From the NCBI GenBank assembly GCA_964528825.1, contig CAZGVB010000006.1, forward strand, positions 10,210 through 74,209: a DNA stretch of 64,000 bases, given 5' to 3'. Shown here piece by piece: positions 50,441 through 58,395 of the stretch. A program made the position numbers and the translations under genes. The notes beneath the pieces are model-generated. The model was not told the DNA's origin and searched no databases. It saw nothing but the letters and a program-made list of their open reading frames with translations. Position 1 is the first letter of the stretch. Every line of letters starts with the position of its first letter. Source of the stretch: RGIG5612 sp964528825 (GTDB taxonomy: Bacteria; Bacillota; Clostridia; Lachnospirales; Lachnospiraceae).

Positions 50441-51232
50441 ATGATAGATTTTAAAAATATCAAGGGATTTATATCCGATATGGACGGTGTGATCTACAAG
50501 GGCAATACTTTGCTTCCCGGAGTAAAGGAATTCCTGGACTGGCTTGAGAAAAATGATAAGGAATATCTGTTTCTCACCAACAACAGCGGCCAGACACCAA
50601 AGGAGCTGCGCATGAGGCTGCTCAGACTGGGTCTGGACGTAACCGAAGATCACTTTTATACAAGTGCTCTGGCTACAGCCGCATTTATTAAAAATCAGGC
50701 GCCCGGATGCTCCGCCTATGTAATAGGAGAGGCCGGTCTGCTGAATGCACTCTATGATGCGGGCATTACCATGAATGATGTCAATCCGGATTATGTCATC
50801 GTAGGCGAGGGCAAGACCTACTCCTTCGATACCCTGACAAAGGCGTGCAATCTGGTATTAAAGGGAGCAAAGCTGATAGGAGCGAATTCTGACGTTTCAG
50901 GTCCTATAGAATGCGGCATCGCTCCCGCCTGTGCGGCTCTTGTGGCGCCTATCGAAATAGCCACAGGGAAAAAAGCATATTTCTGCGGCAAGCCCAATCC
51001 TCTTATGATGCGCACAGGCCTCAGAATGCTGAACTGCCACTCTGCCGAGGCGGTAATGATCGGTGACAGAATGGACACGGATATCATATCCGGTATGGAA
51101 AGCGGCATGTCTACCATCTTGGTATTATCCGGTATATCTACCAAAGATACGGTCAAAGAATATGCCTACAAGCCGGATATGGTCCTGGACGGTGTCGGAG
51201 ATATAGTACAAGCTGCCGAGAGCCTGTCATAA
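50441..51232 (+). CDS. HAD-IIA family phosphatase (NagD-like)
   Basis: The 263-residue protein belongs to the HAD-IIA/NagD phosphatases. FISDMDGVIYKGNTLLPG gives the nucleophile and acid Asp residues, LTNNSGQTPKEL the second motif, YFCGKPNPLMMRTGL the lysine and MIGDRMDTDIISGMESGM the metal-binding acidic pair. The cap domain between motifs II and III is of the C2A type. Substrates of this group include nucleotide monophosphates, pyridoxal phosphate and sugar phosphates. It ends 8 bases before the convergent ABC exporter gene. Confidence 0.9.
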   Translation: MIDFKNIKGFISDMDGVIYKGNTLLPGVKEFLDWLEKNDKEYLFLTNNSGQTPKELRMRLLRLGLDVTEDHFYTSALATAAFIKNQAPGCSAYVIGEAGLLNALYDAGITMNDVNPDYVIVGEGKTYSFDTLTKACNLVLKGAKLIGANSDVSGPIECGIAPACAALVAPIEIATGKKAYFCGKPNPLMMRTGLRMLNCHSAEAVMIGDRMDTDIISGMESGMSTILVLSGISTKDTVKEYAYKPDMVLDGVGDIVQAAESLS

Positions 51233-51240
51233 TAAACATT

Positions 51241-52992
51241 TCAGGCCTTCAGCTCCTGTGTGCGGACAAGAGCGGCATATTCTCCGTCCTTTTTCATCAA
51301 CTCTTCATGAGTCCCCAGCTCTATTATACGGCCTTTATCTATGACGGCTATCCTATCGGCATTCTTTACTGTGGAAAGCCTGTGAGCTATGACTATGGTC
51401 GTGCGTCCTGCGGAGAGCTTTTCAAAGGTCTTCTGGATCTTGGCCTCGGTCACACTGTCAAGTGCGGATGTTGCCTCATCCAAAATAAGTATCGGAGGAT
51501 TTTTAAGAAATATACGAGCTATGGAAATACGCTGCTTCTGACCGCCCGACAGCAGTGTTCCTCTCTCTCCTACATTTGTCTCCAGTCCTTCCGGCATTTC
51601 TTCTATATCATCATATATCTCGGCAAGCTTTGCCGCCTCTATCACCTCTTCGTCTGTAGCATCCAATCTGCCGTATCGTATATTTTCGGCGATCGTACCC
51701 GCAAAAAGAAATACATCCTGAGAGACTACTCCAACATTTTGATGGAGTGATGACTGTGTCACATTCCGTACATCCTGTCCGTCTATATATATAGCTCCTT
51801 CATTTACATCATAGAAGCGCGGGATGAGCTGGCTCATAGTCGTCTTGCCTCCTCCCGAAGATCCGACAAATGCTATCATCTCTCCCGGACGGATCTCAAG
51901 TGAAACATCCTTCAGGATGCCTCTGCTCTCATGATAAGCAAACGAGACATGACAAAATTCTATGCTGCCTTTGACATTTACAAGCTCTGCCGCATCCGGG
52001 GCATCACTTATATAAGGATCTGTCTTCATAAGCTCAACGAACCTGTGAAGTCCCGCCGTGCCTCCAGCGATAAGCTCGGATGTGGTGGCAAGCCTCCTGA
52101 TAGGCGTAACAAATGTAGTGATATAAAGGCTGAAGGTTATCAGATCTATGGTATTAAGCTTGTCCTTCATTATCAAGGCACCGCCTGCAGCTATTACCGC
52201 AACAGACATAATGCATACCGCAAATTCCATTACGGTATTGAATTTGGCAAGAGCCTTGTGATATTGATATCTCGCGTCCTTATAGCCCATATTGGCACGC
52301 TCAAACTTGCGCAGCTCTTCTTTCTCATTTGCAAAAGCCTTCGCCGTGCGCGCTCCCGAAAGTCCCGATTCGAAATCCGCATTAATAGATGCCATGGTAC
52401 CCTTCAGATGGCGGGATGAACCACGCAGTGATCCTCTGCACAGCCATACGATGACGATAAAAGCCGGGATAAGTATAGCTATCACGAGTGCAAGACGCCA
52501 CTGTATCCTGAACATTACGATCAAGGATCCTATGATAGTTACCGCTGAAATAAATATATCCTCGGGTGCATGATGGGCGAATTCCGTAATATCAAACATA
52601 TCCGTGGTCAGGCGGCTCATAAGCTTGCCTGTCCTTTGATTGTCAAAGAACTCATAGCTCATCTTTTGAATATGCTTAAAAAGATCTCGCCTTATATCTG
52701 CCTCGACAAGTGTCCCGAAATTGTGTCCATAGTACCAGATCATATAGGTAAATGCCGAGCGCAATATATATGCACAAAATACTATGAGCATTACGACCCA
52801 AAATGTCTTCCATGCGCTCTCCGGAAGAAGTGTATACATGCACCATCTTGAGACCGCCGGAAATGTAAGGTCGATAATGCCAACGGCAAGCGCACAAGCC
52901 ATATCCAATATAAATAAACCGATATGCGGCTTGAAATAAGGCAAAAATATCTGAAGATCCGATTTGTTCTTATAATCTTTTTTAAAACTCAT
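51241..52992 (-). CDS. ABC exporter half-transporter (multidrug/lipid type)
   Basis: The 583-residue protein has an N-terminal six-helix exporter membrane domain (about 20-320) and a C-terminal ATPase domain with Walker A GSSGGGKTT, Q-loop VVSQDVFLFA, signature LLSGGQKQR, Walker B ILILDEATSALD and H-loop IVIAHRLS. One such subunit would work as a homodimer of the BmrA/MsbA type, exporting lipids, peptides or drugs. No partner half-transporter lies next to it. YbaK follows upstream with 4 bases between, so the two may be one unit. Confidence 0.9.
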   Translation of the reverse strand: MSFKKDYKNKSDLQIFLPYFKPHIGLFILDMACALAVGIIDLTFPAVSRWCMYTLLPESAWKTFWVVMLIVFCAYILRSAFTYMIWYYGHNFGTLVEADIRRDLFKHIQKMSYEFFDNQRTGKLMSRLTTDMFDITEFAHHAPEDIFISAVTIIGSLIVMFRIQWRLALVIAILIPAFIVIVWLCRGSLRGSSRHLKGTMASINADFESGLSGARTAKAFANEKEELRKFERANMGYKDARYQYHKALAKFNTVMEFAVCIMSVAVIAAGGALIMKDKLNTIDLITFSLYITTFVTPIRRLATTSELIAGGTAGLHRFVELMKTDPYISDAPDAAELVNVKGSIEFCHVSFAYHESRGILKDVSLEIRPGEMIAFVGSSGGGKTTMSQLIPRFYDVNEGAIYIDGQDVRNVTQSSLHQNVGVVSQDVFLFAGTIAENIRYGRLDATDEEVIEAAKLAEIYDDIEEMPEGLETNVGERGTLLSGGQKQRISIARIFLKNPPILILDEATSALDSVTEAKIQKTFEKLSAGRTTIVIAHRLSTVKNADRIAVIDKGRIIELGTHEELMKKDGEYAALVRTQELKA

Positions 52993-52996
52993 AATT

Positions 52997-53470
52997 TTAA
53001 TCCTTCGTGACAGGAAAAATCTGTGCCCCGGTAAGTTGTTTTAAGTCATTTACAGAAAGGCACACTTGCCTGCCGATCTTACCTGCTGAAAAAACTATGC
53101 TCTCAAAGTTCAGACAATCCGAATCTATAAACGTAGGAAATTGCTTTTTCATTCCTATTGGACTGCATCCGCCGTGAACATAGCCTGTAAGCGGCAAAAG
53201 CTCTTTTTGCTTTATCATTTCCACATATTTTTGTCCGCTGACTTTTGCTGCCTTTTTTAGATCAAGCTCTTTTTCAACAGGAATCACAAATACACAATTT
53301 CCTTTATTGCCTACGCAAACAAGCGTTTTAAAGACGCATTCGGCCGGTTTACCTATCATTTTCGCTACCGTAACGCCGTCGAATGCCTGACTGTTATCGT
53401 AAGAATAACTTTCGTGCGGTATTTTTTTCTGATCCAGGATTTTTTCTACTAATGTTTTTTGCTCTTTCAT
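52997..53470 (-). CDS. ybaK: YbaK/EbsC-type aminoacyl-tRNA deacylase
   Basis: The 157-residue protein matches the YbaK/ProX family that hydrolyses mischarged Cys-tRNA(Pro). VFKTLVCVGNKGNCVFVIPVEKELDLKKAAK (quoted in parts) with the conserved Lys, and GYVHGGCSPIGMKKQFPTFID are diagnostic. The ATG at 53468-53470 is preferred because about 56 upstream in-frame codons are unlike the family and the promoter at 53539-53567 lies within them. It is transcribed divergently from the CrtO-like gene. Confidence 0.9.
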   Translation of the reverse strand: MKEQKTLVEKILDQKKIPHESYSYDNSQAFDGVTVAKMIGKPAECVFKTLVCVGNKGNCVFVIPVEKELDLKKAAKVSGQKYVEMIKQKELLPLTGYVHGGCSPIGMKKQFPTFIDSDCLNFESIVFSAGKIGRQVCLSVNDLKQLTGAQIFPVTKD

Positions 53471-53538
53471 TTTTAATACCCAACTATAGTCCCGCCCTTT
53501 TGTATATCGTCTGTATAGCAGGCAACGGGCATCTTTGT

Positions 53539-53567
53539 ATTTTATCCTTTTTTTCCGTTGCTGGCAA
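53539..53567 (-). promoter_or_regulatory. Predicted promoter of ybaK and the ABC exporter
   Basis: TTGCCA (53562-53567) and TAAAAT (53539-53544) are 17 bases apart on the minus strand, about 70 bases before the ybaK ATG. Confidence 0.6.
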
Positions 53568-53717
53568 TCTGACGTTCTAAAAGTGTCTCTTTTTTTAAGA
53601 TACGACTTGACATACCGAAAAAAAGACATTACGCTCACGCCAAAGAAAACCCAAATATCAATGTTGATGAATCGGCAATGATTGGCGGCAAGGCGGCATA
53701 GGCGAGGTGATCATTTG

Positions 53718-54275
53718 GCAAAAAAACTAAAAGGAAGTGCTGCAATATCTCTTCTTTTAACAGTTATTTTATTTGTGTGGTATAACATCACATCCGGCAA
53801 GATATTGCTTCCTTTCGTCATTACCTTCGGGACGATCGCATATCACCTGATCATGAGATTATTGGTGGGATTATTGTTTAATCTGACGATGAACAATAAG
53901 GCCGATTATAAGAAGAGCTGGTATCAGGTCAGCAGCCGTGAAATGTCATTATATGAGAAATTGAAGGTGAAGAAGTGGAAGGAAAAAATGCCAACCTATG
54001 ACGCTTCCCTATTTGACCCTAAGAGGCATACCTGGGTGGAGATCATCCAGGCAATGTGTCAGGCAGAGCTGGTGCATGAGACAATAGCAATTTTGAGTTT
54101 TTTGCCGATCATAGCGGGAATCTGGTTTGGGGATTTTCCGGTATTCATCATAACTTCTCTGGCGGCAGCTGCAGTAGATATGAGTTTCGTGATCATACAG
54201 AGATATAACAGGCAGCGAATTATGAAGATCTTCATTAACTCGTTATCACGTACCGGAGAATATACAGCGAGGTAA
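53718..54275 (+). CDS. CrtO-like membrane acyltransferase family protein
   Basis: The 185-residue membrane protein resembles the glycosyl-4,4'-diaponeurosporenoate acyltransferase (CrtO) family. YEKLKVKKWKEKMP, the QAELVHE segment and IIQRYNRQR at the end are the family signposts, with three or four membrane segments around them. No carotenoid genes are nearby, so the acceptor is probably a different membrane lipid or sugar. The start is TTG at 53718-53720, with GAGG 7 bases upstream; an earlier in-frame TTG lacks a site. It stands alone, divergent from ybaK and convergent with the DUF1653 gene. Confidence 0.7.
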   Translation, partial: AKKLKGSAAISLLLTVILFVWYNITSGKILLPFVITFGTIAYHLIMRLLVGLLFNLTMNNKADYKKSWYQVSSREMSLYEKLKVKKWKEKMPTYDASLFDPKRHTWVEIIQAMCQAELVHETIAILSFLPIIAGIWFGDFPVFIITSLAAAAVDMSFVIIQRYNRQRIMKIFINSLSRTGEYTAR

Positions 54276-54282
54276 TGTCATC

Positions 54283-54561
54283 CTATCTCGGCCAAAATTC
54301 TACCGGTACAACTTCAAATCTATATTTCTGCCTCGCATTTGGGTATTTTCCCCGGTCCACTTCACTGCAAAACATATCAAACGGTCTGGCACATGTCTTA
54401 TAGGGTGGATAAAGTGCCTGATAAACTACCAGTTTTTCGCCATTTTCCGTATGCTGCGCAAATGCCAATATCCGATACAAATATTCTGCCGTATCCGGAT
54501 CTACATTCTCTCTTTTGAAATGCCGGACTACGTCTCCGACATGAAATCTGCATTCTTCCAT
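54283..54561 (-). CDS. DUF1653 family protein
   Basis: The 92-residue protein has the DUF1653 pattern: an N-terminal GDVVRHFKRE, then YLYRILAFAQHTENGEKLVVYQALY and a C-terminal F-x-R-F-E-V ending. Family members are widespread and uncharacterised. AGAGG lies 7 bases before the ATG at 54559-54561. It begins 11 bases after the truncated flavoredoxin gene and may share its transcript. Confidence 0.85.
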   Translation of the reverse strand: MEECRFHVGDVVRHFKRENVDPDTAEYLYRILAFAQHTENGEKLVVYQALYPPYKTCARPFDMFCSEVDRGKYPNARQKYRFEVVPVEFWPR

Positions 54562-54572
54562 CACTCATCCTC

Positions 54573-55016
54573 TTACATAAACTTCTTTCCGGATCCCCAT
54601 GCATCGCCGACTTTCTCGCCAATTACATGGTAAGCATTGTTGAATGGATCGAAAGTGATCGGAGCCACTTTGCTTACATCTACCTTGCCATCGGTCATGG
54701 CAGATTCATCAACGCTTACATTGACTATTTCTCCCTTCATAATACAGGTTTTCGGATCATAGGTGATCAACTTGCACTCCATGCATACAGCCAATTCATT
54801 AATGATCGGCGCATCCACATTCTCACTCCTTGCAGTCGTCATTTGGGCTGCCTCCAGCTTGTTTTTTACCTTGTTGCCGGTAGCGATGCCAAAATAATCA
54901 CATTCAGCCACATGCCCTGCGATTTTACTCATCACTTTTCTCTTTGACAAATAAATTTCTGTGTTCATCATATCATTAGTGTCCATAAAGCTCAAAGAAT
55001 TTATAGACATATCCAT
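54573..55016 (-). pseudogene. Truncated flavin reductase (flavoredoxin) family gene
   Basis: The last 110 residues match the C-terminal half of flavoredoxin-type flavin reductases: AECDYFGIATGNKVKNKLEA, NELAVCMECKLIT, GEIVNVSVDES and VAPITFDPFNNAYHVIGEKVGDA. The N-terminal half with the FMN-binding PxPVxxVGT/GxxNxMxxAW elements is missing and replaced by about 40 unrelated residues. The rest of the reading frame runs into the repeat element at 55079-55125, which may mark the deletion or insertion point. A start at 55014-55016 is possible, so a short protein may still be made, but it should not bind flavin normally. Confidence 0.7.
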
Positions 55017-55078
55017 AAACTCTTCTTTGATGTTTTTATGAGCAGTTTGCAAGGGAGTTCGAGGTGTCCATAAAAGAA

Positions 55079-55125
55079 TACTCTTACGAACAGAGAGAAA
55101 GAGAGCGGGACACGCGCCCCGCTCC
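55079..55125 (-). repeat. 46/47-bp hairpin repeat, inverted copy 1
   Basis: The minus-strand reading begins GGAGCGGGGCGCGTGTCCCG and ends TTCGTAAGAGTA. It matches 58262-58307 in the opposite orientation except for one inserted base and two substitutions. The first half forms an 8-bp GC-rich stem. Confidence 0.85.
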
Positions 55126-55183
55126 TTACTATTATTTGGAAAGCTTTGGAGGGTTATATCTCCACGAATGTTTTTGCCTGATT

Positions 55184-55306
55184 TCAAAATAGTCTTGCCA
55201 GTTCTCTGTCGTTCATTCCCCTGTTTGCGGCAAAAGTGACGGCGGCTACAGATGACTTGGGTATGGCATGCTGCTCTCGGCTTAAATGCGGATAACTTCT
55301 GCCCAT
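55184..55306 (-). CDS. Small 40-residue protein downstream of the AAA ATPase
   Basis: An unrecognised 40-residue reading frame starts MGRSYPHLSREQHAIP and ends DRELARLF. GGAGG lies 5 bases before its ATG, and it begins 15 bases after the stop of the AAA ATPase gene, which supports real translation. It is basic, without cysteine or a membrane segment, and the last part looks helical. It could be a small partner of the ATPase or a remnant of a longer gene. The stretch 55126-55183 holds nothing recognisable. Confidence 0.45.
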   Translation of the reverse strand: MGRSYPHLSREQHAIPKSSVAAVTFAANRGMNDRELARLF

Positions 55307-55321
55307 ATTATCCTCCATTTA

Positions 55322-57127
55322 TTATGATTGATTTGAAAGGGATTTTAGATATTCCTCGACATTCAAATATCCTATACCGTCCGAGACTGTTTTTTCTCCT
55401 CTGTATATTACAGCCTTATTCGTAATTGTACCGAAACGGTGCTCGGTTTCGGCACACTTTTCACTGTTTATAAGATGTCTGTACTGCTCGGGCAGAACCT
55501 TTTCGCTATACTTGATTTCAAAGATTTCACAGGTTAATGCTTTCGGATCGTGAATAACCATATCAAATTCGCCTACGGCAAATTGAAGCTGAAAGACCTG
55601 CTTATCGGGATTTGCAAGCTTTGTTTCAAGCAAAACAATATCCTCCATCATTCGCCCTTTGATCGTGCTCATAACACGTTCAAGAACGCGATTGCGTTCT
55701 ACAATAGAGAGCAAATTAAACTTTTCGTCCAGCAGCAAAGAATTTACAAGGGCTTCCGTTTGCACATATCGCAGCCCGGGCTGAGTAATAACGGTCTTTT
55801 TCCCGGCATCACTTACATTCGGGAAGTGGAGCTGGTCTATTTCCATAAGCAAGTCGAGCAAAGACAAATACTCCTTGATTTCATATGCGTGGTCATCGTC
55901 AACTTCAACTGTTTGTTCCTCTTTTTCAAGAATATCAAGCATAGTCTTGATTGACGAAATAACAAAATCACGGTCTATATTGTCCATCAGATCTATCGGG
56001 TTTGTTCTGCCTCTTAAAAGATTGTTCGCTGCATTAGACAAGGTACTTGACTTAAAGGTTCTCGTCAAAACTTCTTTTGTAAATCTATGATTCAGGTCCT
56101 CGACAACGCGGTTTATTGCACTTGTAAGCTCTCCTTTGCTGTAAAGCCCGTAGAGCTTGCGGAAATGCCCACCGTCCTGATAATACTTAAGAGAATGCTG
56201 TATATTGCGCGCAATCGCACTGTCAATATATTCATCTGCGCTTTTTTTCGTGGCAAATGAGGATTTCTCATTATAGTTTATTCCGCCCATACTCATTGTG
56301 CCGCCGTAACGAATAAACTCGTCTATACCTTTTATTCCAAGAACATTCTCAAATTCACGATAAGAGATGAAAGTGGTATGCAGCATAATACAACGATCAT
56401 AGAGCTGTTCGTATTCGGTGAAAACAAAACCGAGAGAATCTGTACCAGAAAGCACTATTTTCATACCGCTGCTGGCATAGATATCAGAAAACAATGCCGC
56501 ACCCTCAATAAAATCCTCCATCAAGGTAACTTCATCTATGAAGATATATTTATAGCCCTGTTCCTCAAGATATCTTAAATCAGAGTTGACATCGGATAAG
56601 GTATCCCTTGAACCTATTTGAATAAATGCAGTCCGATTTTTCTGCTCGTCCGTCATTTTCAGAATTGTCTGACGGATCATGGTCGTTTTACCTGTCCTGC
56701 GCAGACCGTAAAGGATGAACACCTTATCCTGCTGCTCTCCGAAAACATAGTCGCAGAGTGTGCCGAAGCACTCTCGCGTATTGTATTTCTTTACCGGAGC
56801 CGCAAAATGACGAAGTTGTTCCCCTGTTCGGATATAAGTCTTGAACTCATGCTCCACGCGATTTTTCCTTGCCGGTTTAGCACGAGGAACAGATATCTTT
56901 AGCTCTCTGAGTTCTTTTTCAAGAGTTTTACGCTTTTCAATTTTGGCACGAAGCGGTCCAACCTCGTCAAAAGAAAGATATATCTCGTTTCGCTTTCCTC
57001 CGACGGTATAGCGATGATAATAATACTCCTTGTTTCGTATCTTCTTTTGAGCTATGGAACCGGGCGGCAATTCGGAAATCTCACGCTCAAGTTCAGCTAT
57101 ACGCTGCATAATATCGTTTTGCTCCAT
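55322..57127 (-). CDS. AAA/DUF4143-type ATPase with N-terminal DUF6788-like domain
   Basis: Residues about 15-75 (LPPGSIAQKKIRNKEYYYHRY and EIYLSFDEV) resemble small DNA- or substrate-associated DUF6788-like domains. Residues about 120-330 are a P-loop ATPase with Walker A YGLRRTGKTTMI and Walker B YIFIDEVTLMED. The C-terminal part (about 430-600) resembles DUF4143, a nuclease-like fold, with FDMVIHDPKALTCEIFEIKYSEK supplying D and ExK residues. Related proteins are abundant, strain-variable and of unknown function. The ATG at 57125-57127 has GGAGGTG 6 bases upstream. A strong promoter lies at 57158-57185. Confidence 0.8.
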   Translation of the reverse strand: MEQNDIMQRIAELEREISELPPGSIAQKKIRNKEYYYHRYTVGGKRNEIYLSFDEVGPLRAKIEKRKTLEKELRELKISVPRAKPARKNRVEHEFKTYIRTGEQLRHFAAPVKKYNTRECFGTLCDYVFGEQQDKVFILYGLRRTGKTTMIRQTILKMTDEQKNRTAFIQIGSRDTLSDVNSDLRYLEEQGYKYIFIDEVTLMEDFIEGAALFSDIYASSGMKIVLSGTDSLGFVFTEYEQLYDRCIMLHTTFISYREFENVLGIKGIDEFIRYGGTMSMGGINYNEKSSFATKKSADEYIDSAIARNIQHSLKYYQDGGHFRKLYGLYSKGELTSAINRVVEDLNHRFTKEVLTRTFKSSTLSNAANNLLRGRTNPIDLMDNIDRDFVISSIKTMLDILEKEEQTVEVDDDHAYEIKEYLSLLDLLMEIDQLHFPNVSDAGKKTVITQPGLRYVQTEALVNSLLLDEKFNLLSIVERNRVLERVMSTIKGRMMEDIVLLETKLANPDKQVFQLQFAVGEFDMVIHDPKALTCEIFEIKYSEKVLPEQYRHLINSEKCAETEHRFGTITNKAVIYRGEKTVSDGIGYLNVEEYLKSLSNQS

Positions 57128-57157
57128 AGAAAACACCTCCATCGCTATGTTACCCCA

Positions 57158-57185
57158 ATTATACCCTTTTTATGTTTTGCGTCAA
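57158..57185 (-). promoter_or_regulatory. Promoter of the AAA ATPase gene
   Basis: TTGACG (57180-57185) and TATAAT (57158-57163) with 16 bases between them on the minus strand form a near-consensus promoter 31 bases before the ATG. Confidence 0.75.
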
Positions 57186-57450
57186 GAGGGATAGCACCGA
57201 TGACATACAGATTTCAGAATTATTGAAGCGTATCTTTGAGATTATAACTGAAAGAAAAATAGCTTAGCAGATTCCATAAAGAGGCAGAAATGCGCAACGA
57301 GCTATTGCACATTTTTTCGGAAACACTGAAAAAAGTTCCGACTCGTTTTCAGCCTTATCTCGCGCTATTTTGCATAAATAGCAGGAATAAGTCTTATATA
57401 ATCGAATTTCTTCAAAATAAGACTATTTTCAAGAAAATTTTCGAAAAAGC

Positions 57451-57477
57451 TTGTCAATATATATATATATATATAAT
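57451..57477 (+). promoter_or_regulatory. Promoter with (AT)9 spacer, possibly phase variable
   Basis: TTGTCA (57451-57456) and TATAAT (57472-57477) are separated by 15 bases made entirely of an (AT)n tract; the whole tract is (AT)9 at 57457-57474. Gain of one AT unit would give a 17-base spacer. It precedes the lipoprotein gene by about 115 bases. The rest of 57186-57450 shows no gene. Confidence 0.55.
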
Positions 57478-57593
57478 CGAGTGTACGGAATGTGTGCATT
57501 TTGCACCATGCCATACATTTTTTTGCAAAGCCACTGTAAACACAGTGCGCGTTGTAGTTGACGCACAGAATACATGAAAAGAGGAAAGAAAAC

Positions 57594-58256
57594 ATGAAAA
57601 AACTGATTGTGCTGCTTCTGGCAGCAATGATGTGCCTGAGCCTTGCGGCTTGCGGTAATTCAAACGCGAAATTGGAAAGTGAAACATTGGAACTGCTGGA
57701 TAGCTCATACGATTATTGCCACACTGGTATGGTATATATGCTTAGCGCTTGGAGCTTTTCTAACGAACATAGTTCCGATAACACAAGAGAAGAATACGAA
57801 GCGCTATGGAGTGAGTTTGGCGCACACATGGGCATGACAGAGGATGATATGGTAGATTCACTTATTGGTGCTTGCGGACTTACAATTGAAGATCTAAGTA
57901 AGTATGGTTCCGATGGGAAAACCAAAGATCCATCAAGAGGCTTAAATACAACCATAAACGGAATGTTTTTTATGAATGCATCTTATTCCGTTCCCGTCGC
58001 AAGATACGCATTTGAGCAGCGGAACGAAGGTATAGATAACGTCAGCAGACTGGAGCAGATTAAAGAAAATCTGAAAACAATCGGAGAGAAGTCGGAGTCT
58101 TATGATCTTCTGAAAGAATACTATTTGCTTGTTTCTGAAATGGAGAATTGGATTCAATCGCCCGATGGAAGTTATAACAGTACTTCCAGCAACTTAGCTG
58201 ACTATGAGAAGAATTCTGAACGTATCAAACAAGAATTAGATTTAATTATTGACTGA
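57594..58256 (+). CDS. Lipoprotein of unknown function
   Basis: The 220-residue protein begins with a lipoprotein signal (MKKLIVLLLAAMMCLSLAAC, lipid-attached Cys20) and a long soluble, mostly helical domain with no recognised motif. Several Tyr/Trp/Ser positions and the acidic MTEDDMVDSLIG segment stand out, but no family was recognised. GAGGAAAG lies in front of the ATG; an earlier in-frame start would place the signal peptide internally. Its promoter contains an (AT)9 tract. A hairpin repeat ends the gene, and the unit is flanked by inverted copies of that repeat. Confidence 0.75.
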   Translation: MKKLIVLLLAAMMCLSLAACGNSNAKLESETLELLDSSYDYCHTGMVYMLSAWSFSNEHSSDNTREEYEALWSEFGAHMGMTEDDMVDSLIGACGLTIEDLSKYGSDGKTKDPSRGLNTTINGMFFMNASYSVPVARYAFEQRNEGIDNVSRLEQIKENLKTIGEKSESYDLLKEYYLLVSEMENWIQSPDGSYNSTSSNLADYEKNSERIKQELDLIID

Positions 58257-58261
58257 GAGAT

Positions 58262-58307
58262 GGAGCGGGGCGCGTGTCCCGCTCCTTTCTCTCTGTTCGC
58301 AAGAGTA
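58262..58307 (+). terminator. Hairpin repeat, copy 2, terminator of the lipoprotein gene
   Basis: GGAGCGGG and CCCGCTCC form an 8-bp stem around GCGCGTGT, followed by TTTCTCTC, right after the lipoprotein stop. The 46 bases are shared with 55079-55125 in inverted orientation. Confidence 0.75.
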
Positions 58308-58349
58308 AGCGCAAACTAAGCATTGCCCGATCGGAGCATAACGCAGATT

Positions 58350-58391
58350 CTGTAGCCCTTAATTCCAAGTAAAAGGAATTAAGGGCTACAG
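58350..58391 (-). repeat. Perfect 17-bp inverted repeat after the large lipoprotein gene
   Basis: CTGTAGCCCTTAATTCC (58350-58366) pairs perfectly with 58375-58391 around an 8-base loop, five bases after the stop codon of the large lipoprotein gene. The minus-strand tail is not U-rich, so it may be a 3' stability element or a mobile palindromic element as well as a terminator. Confidence 0.8.
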
Positions 58392-58395
58392 GAAA

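Noticed and set aside
53471..53638. N-terminal extension of YbaK by 56 residues
   Set aside because: It contains the predicted promoter and is unlike any family member; the ATG at 53470 fits the family start.
54573..58307. Insertion sequence bounded by the 46/47-bp inverted repeats
   Set aside because: No transposase is encoded between them and no target duplication was found; kept only as a repeat-bounded block.
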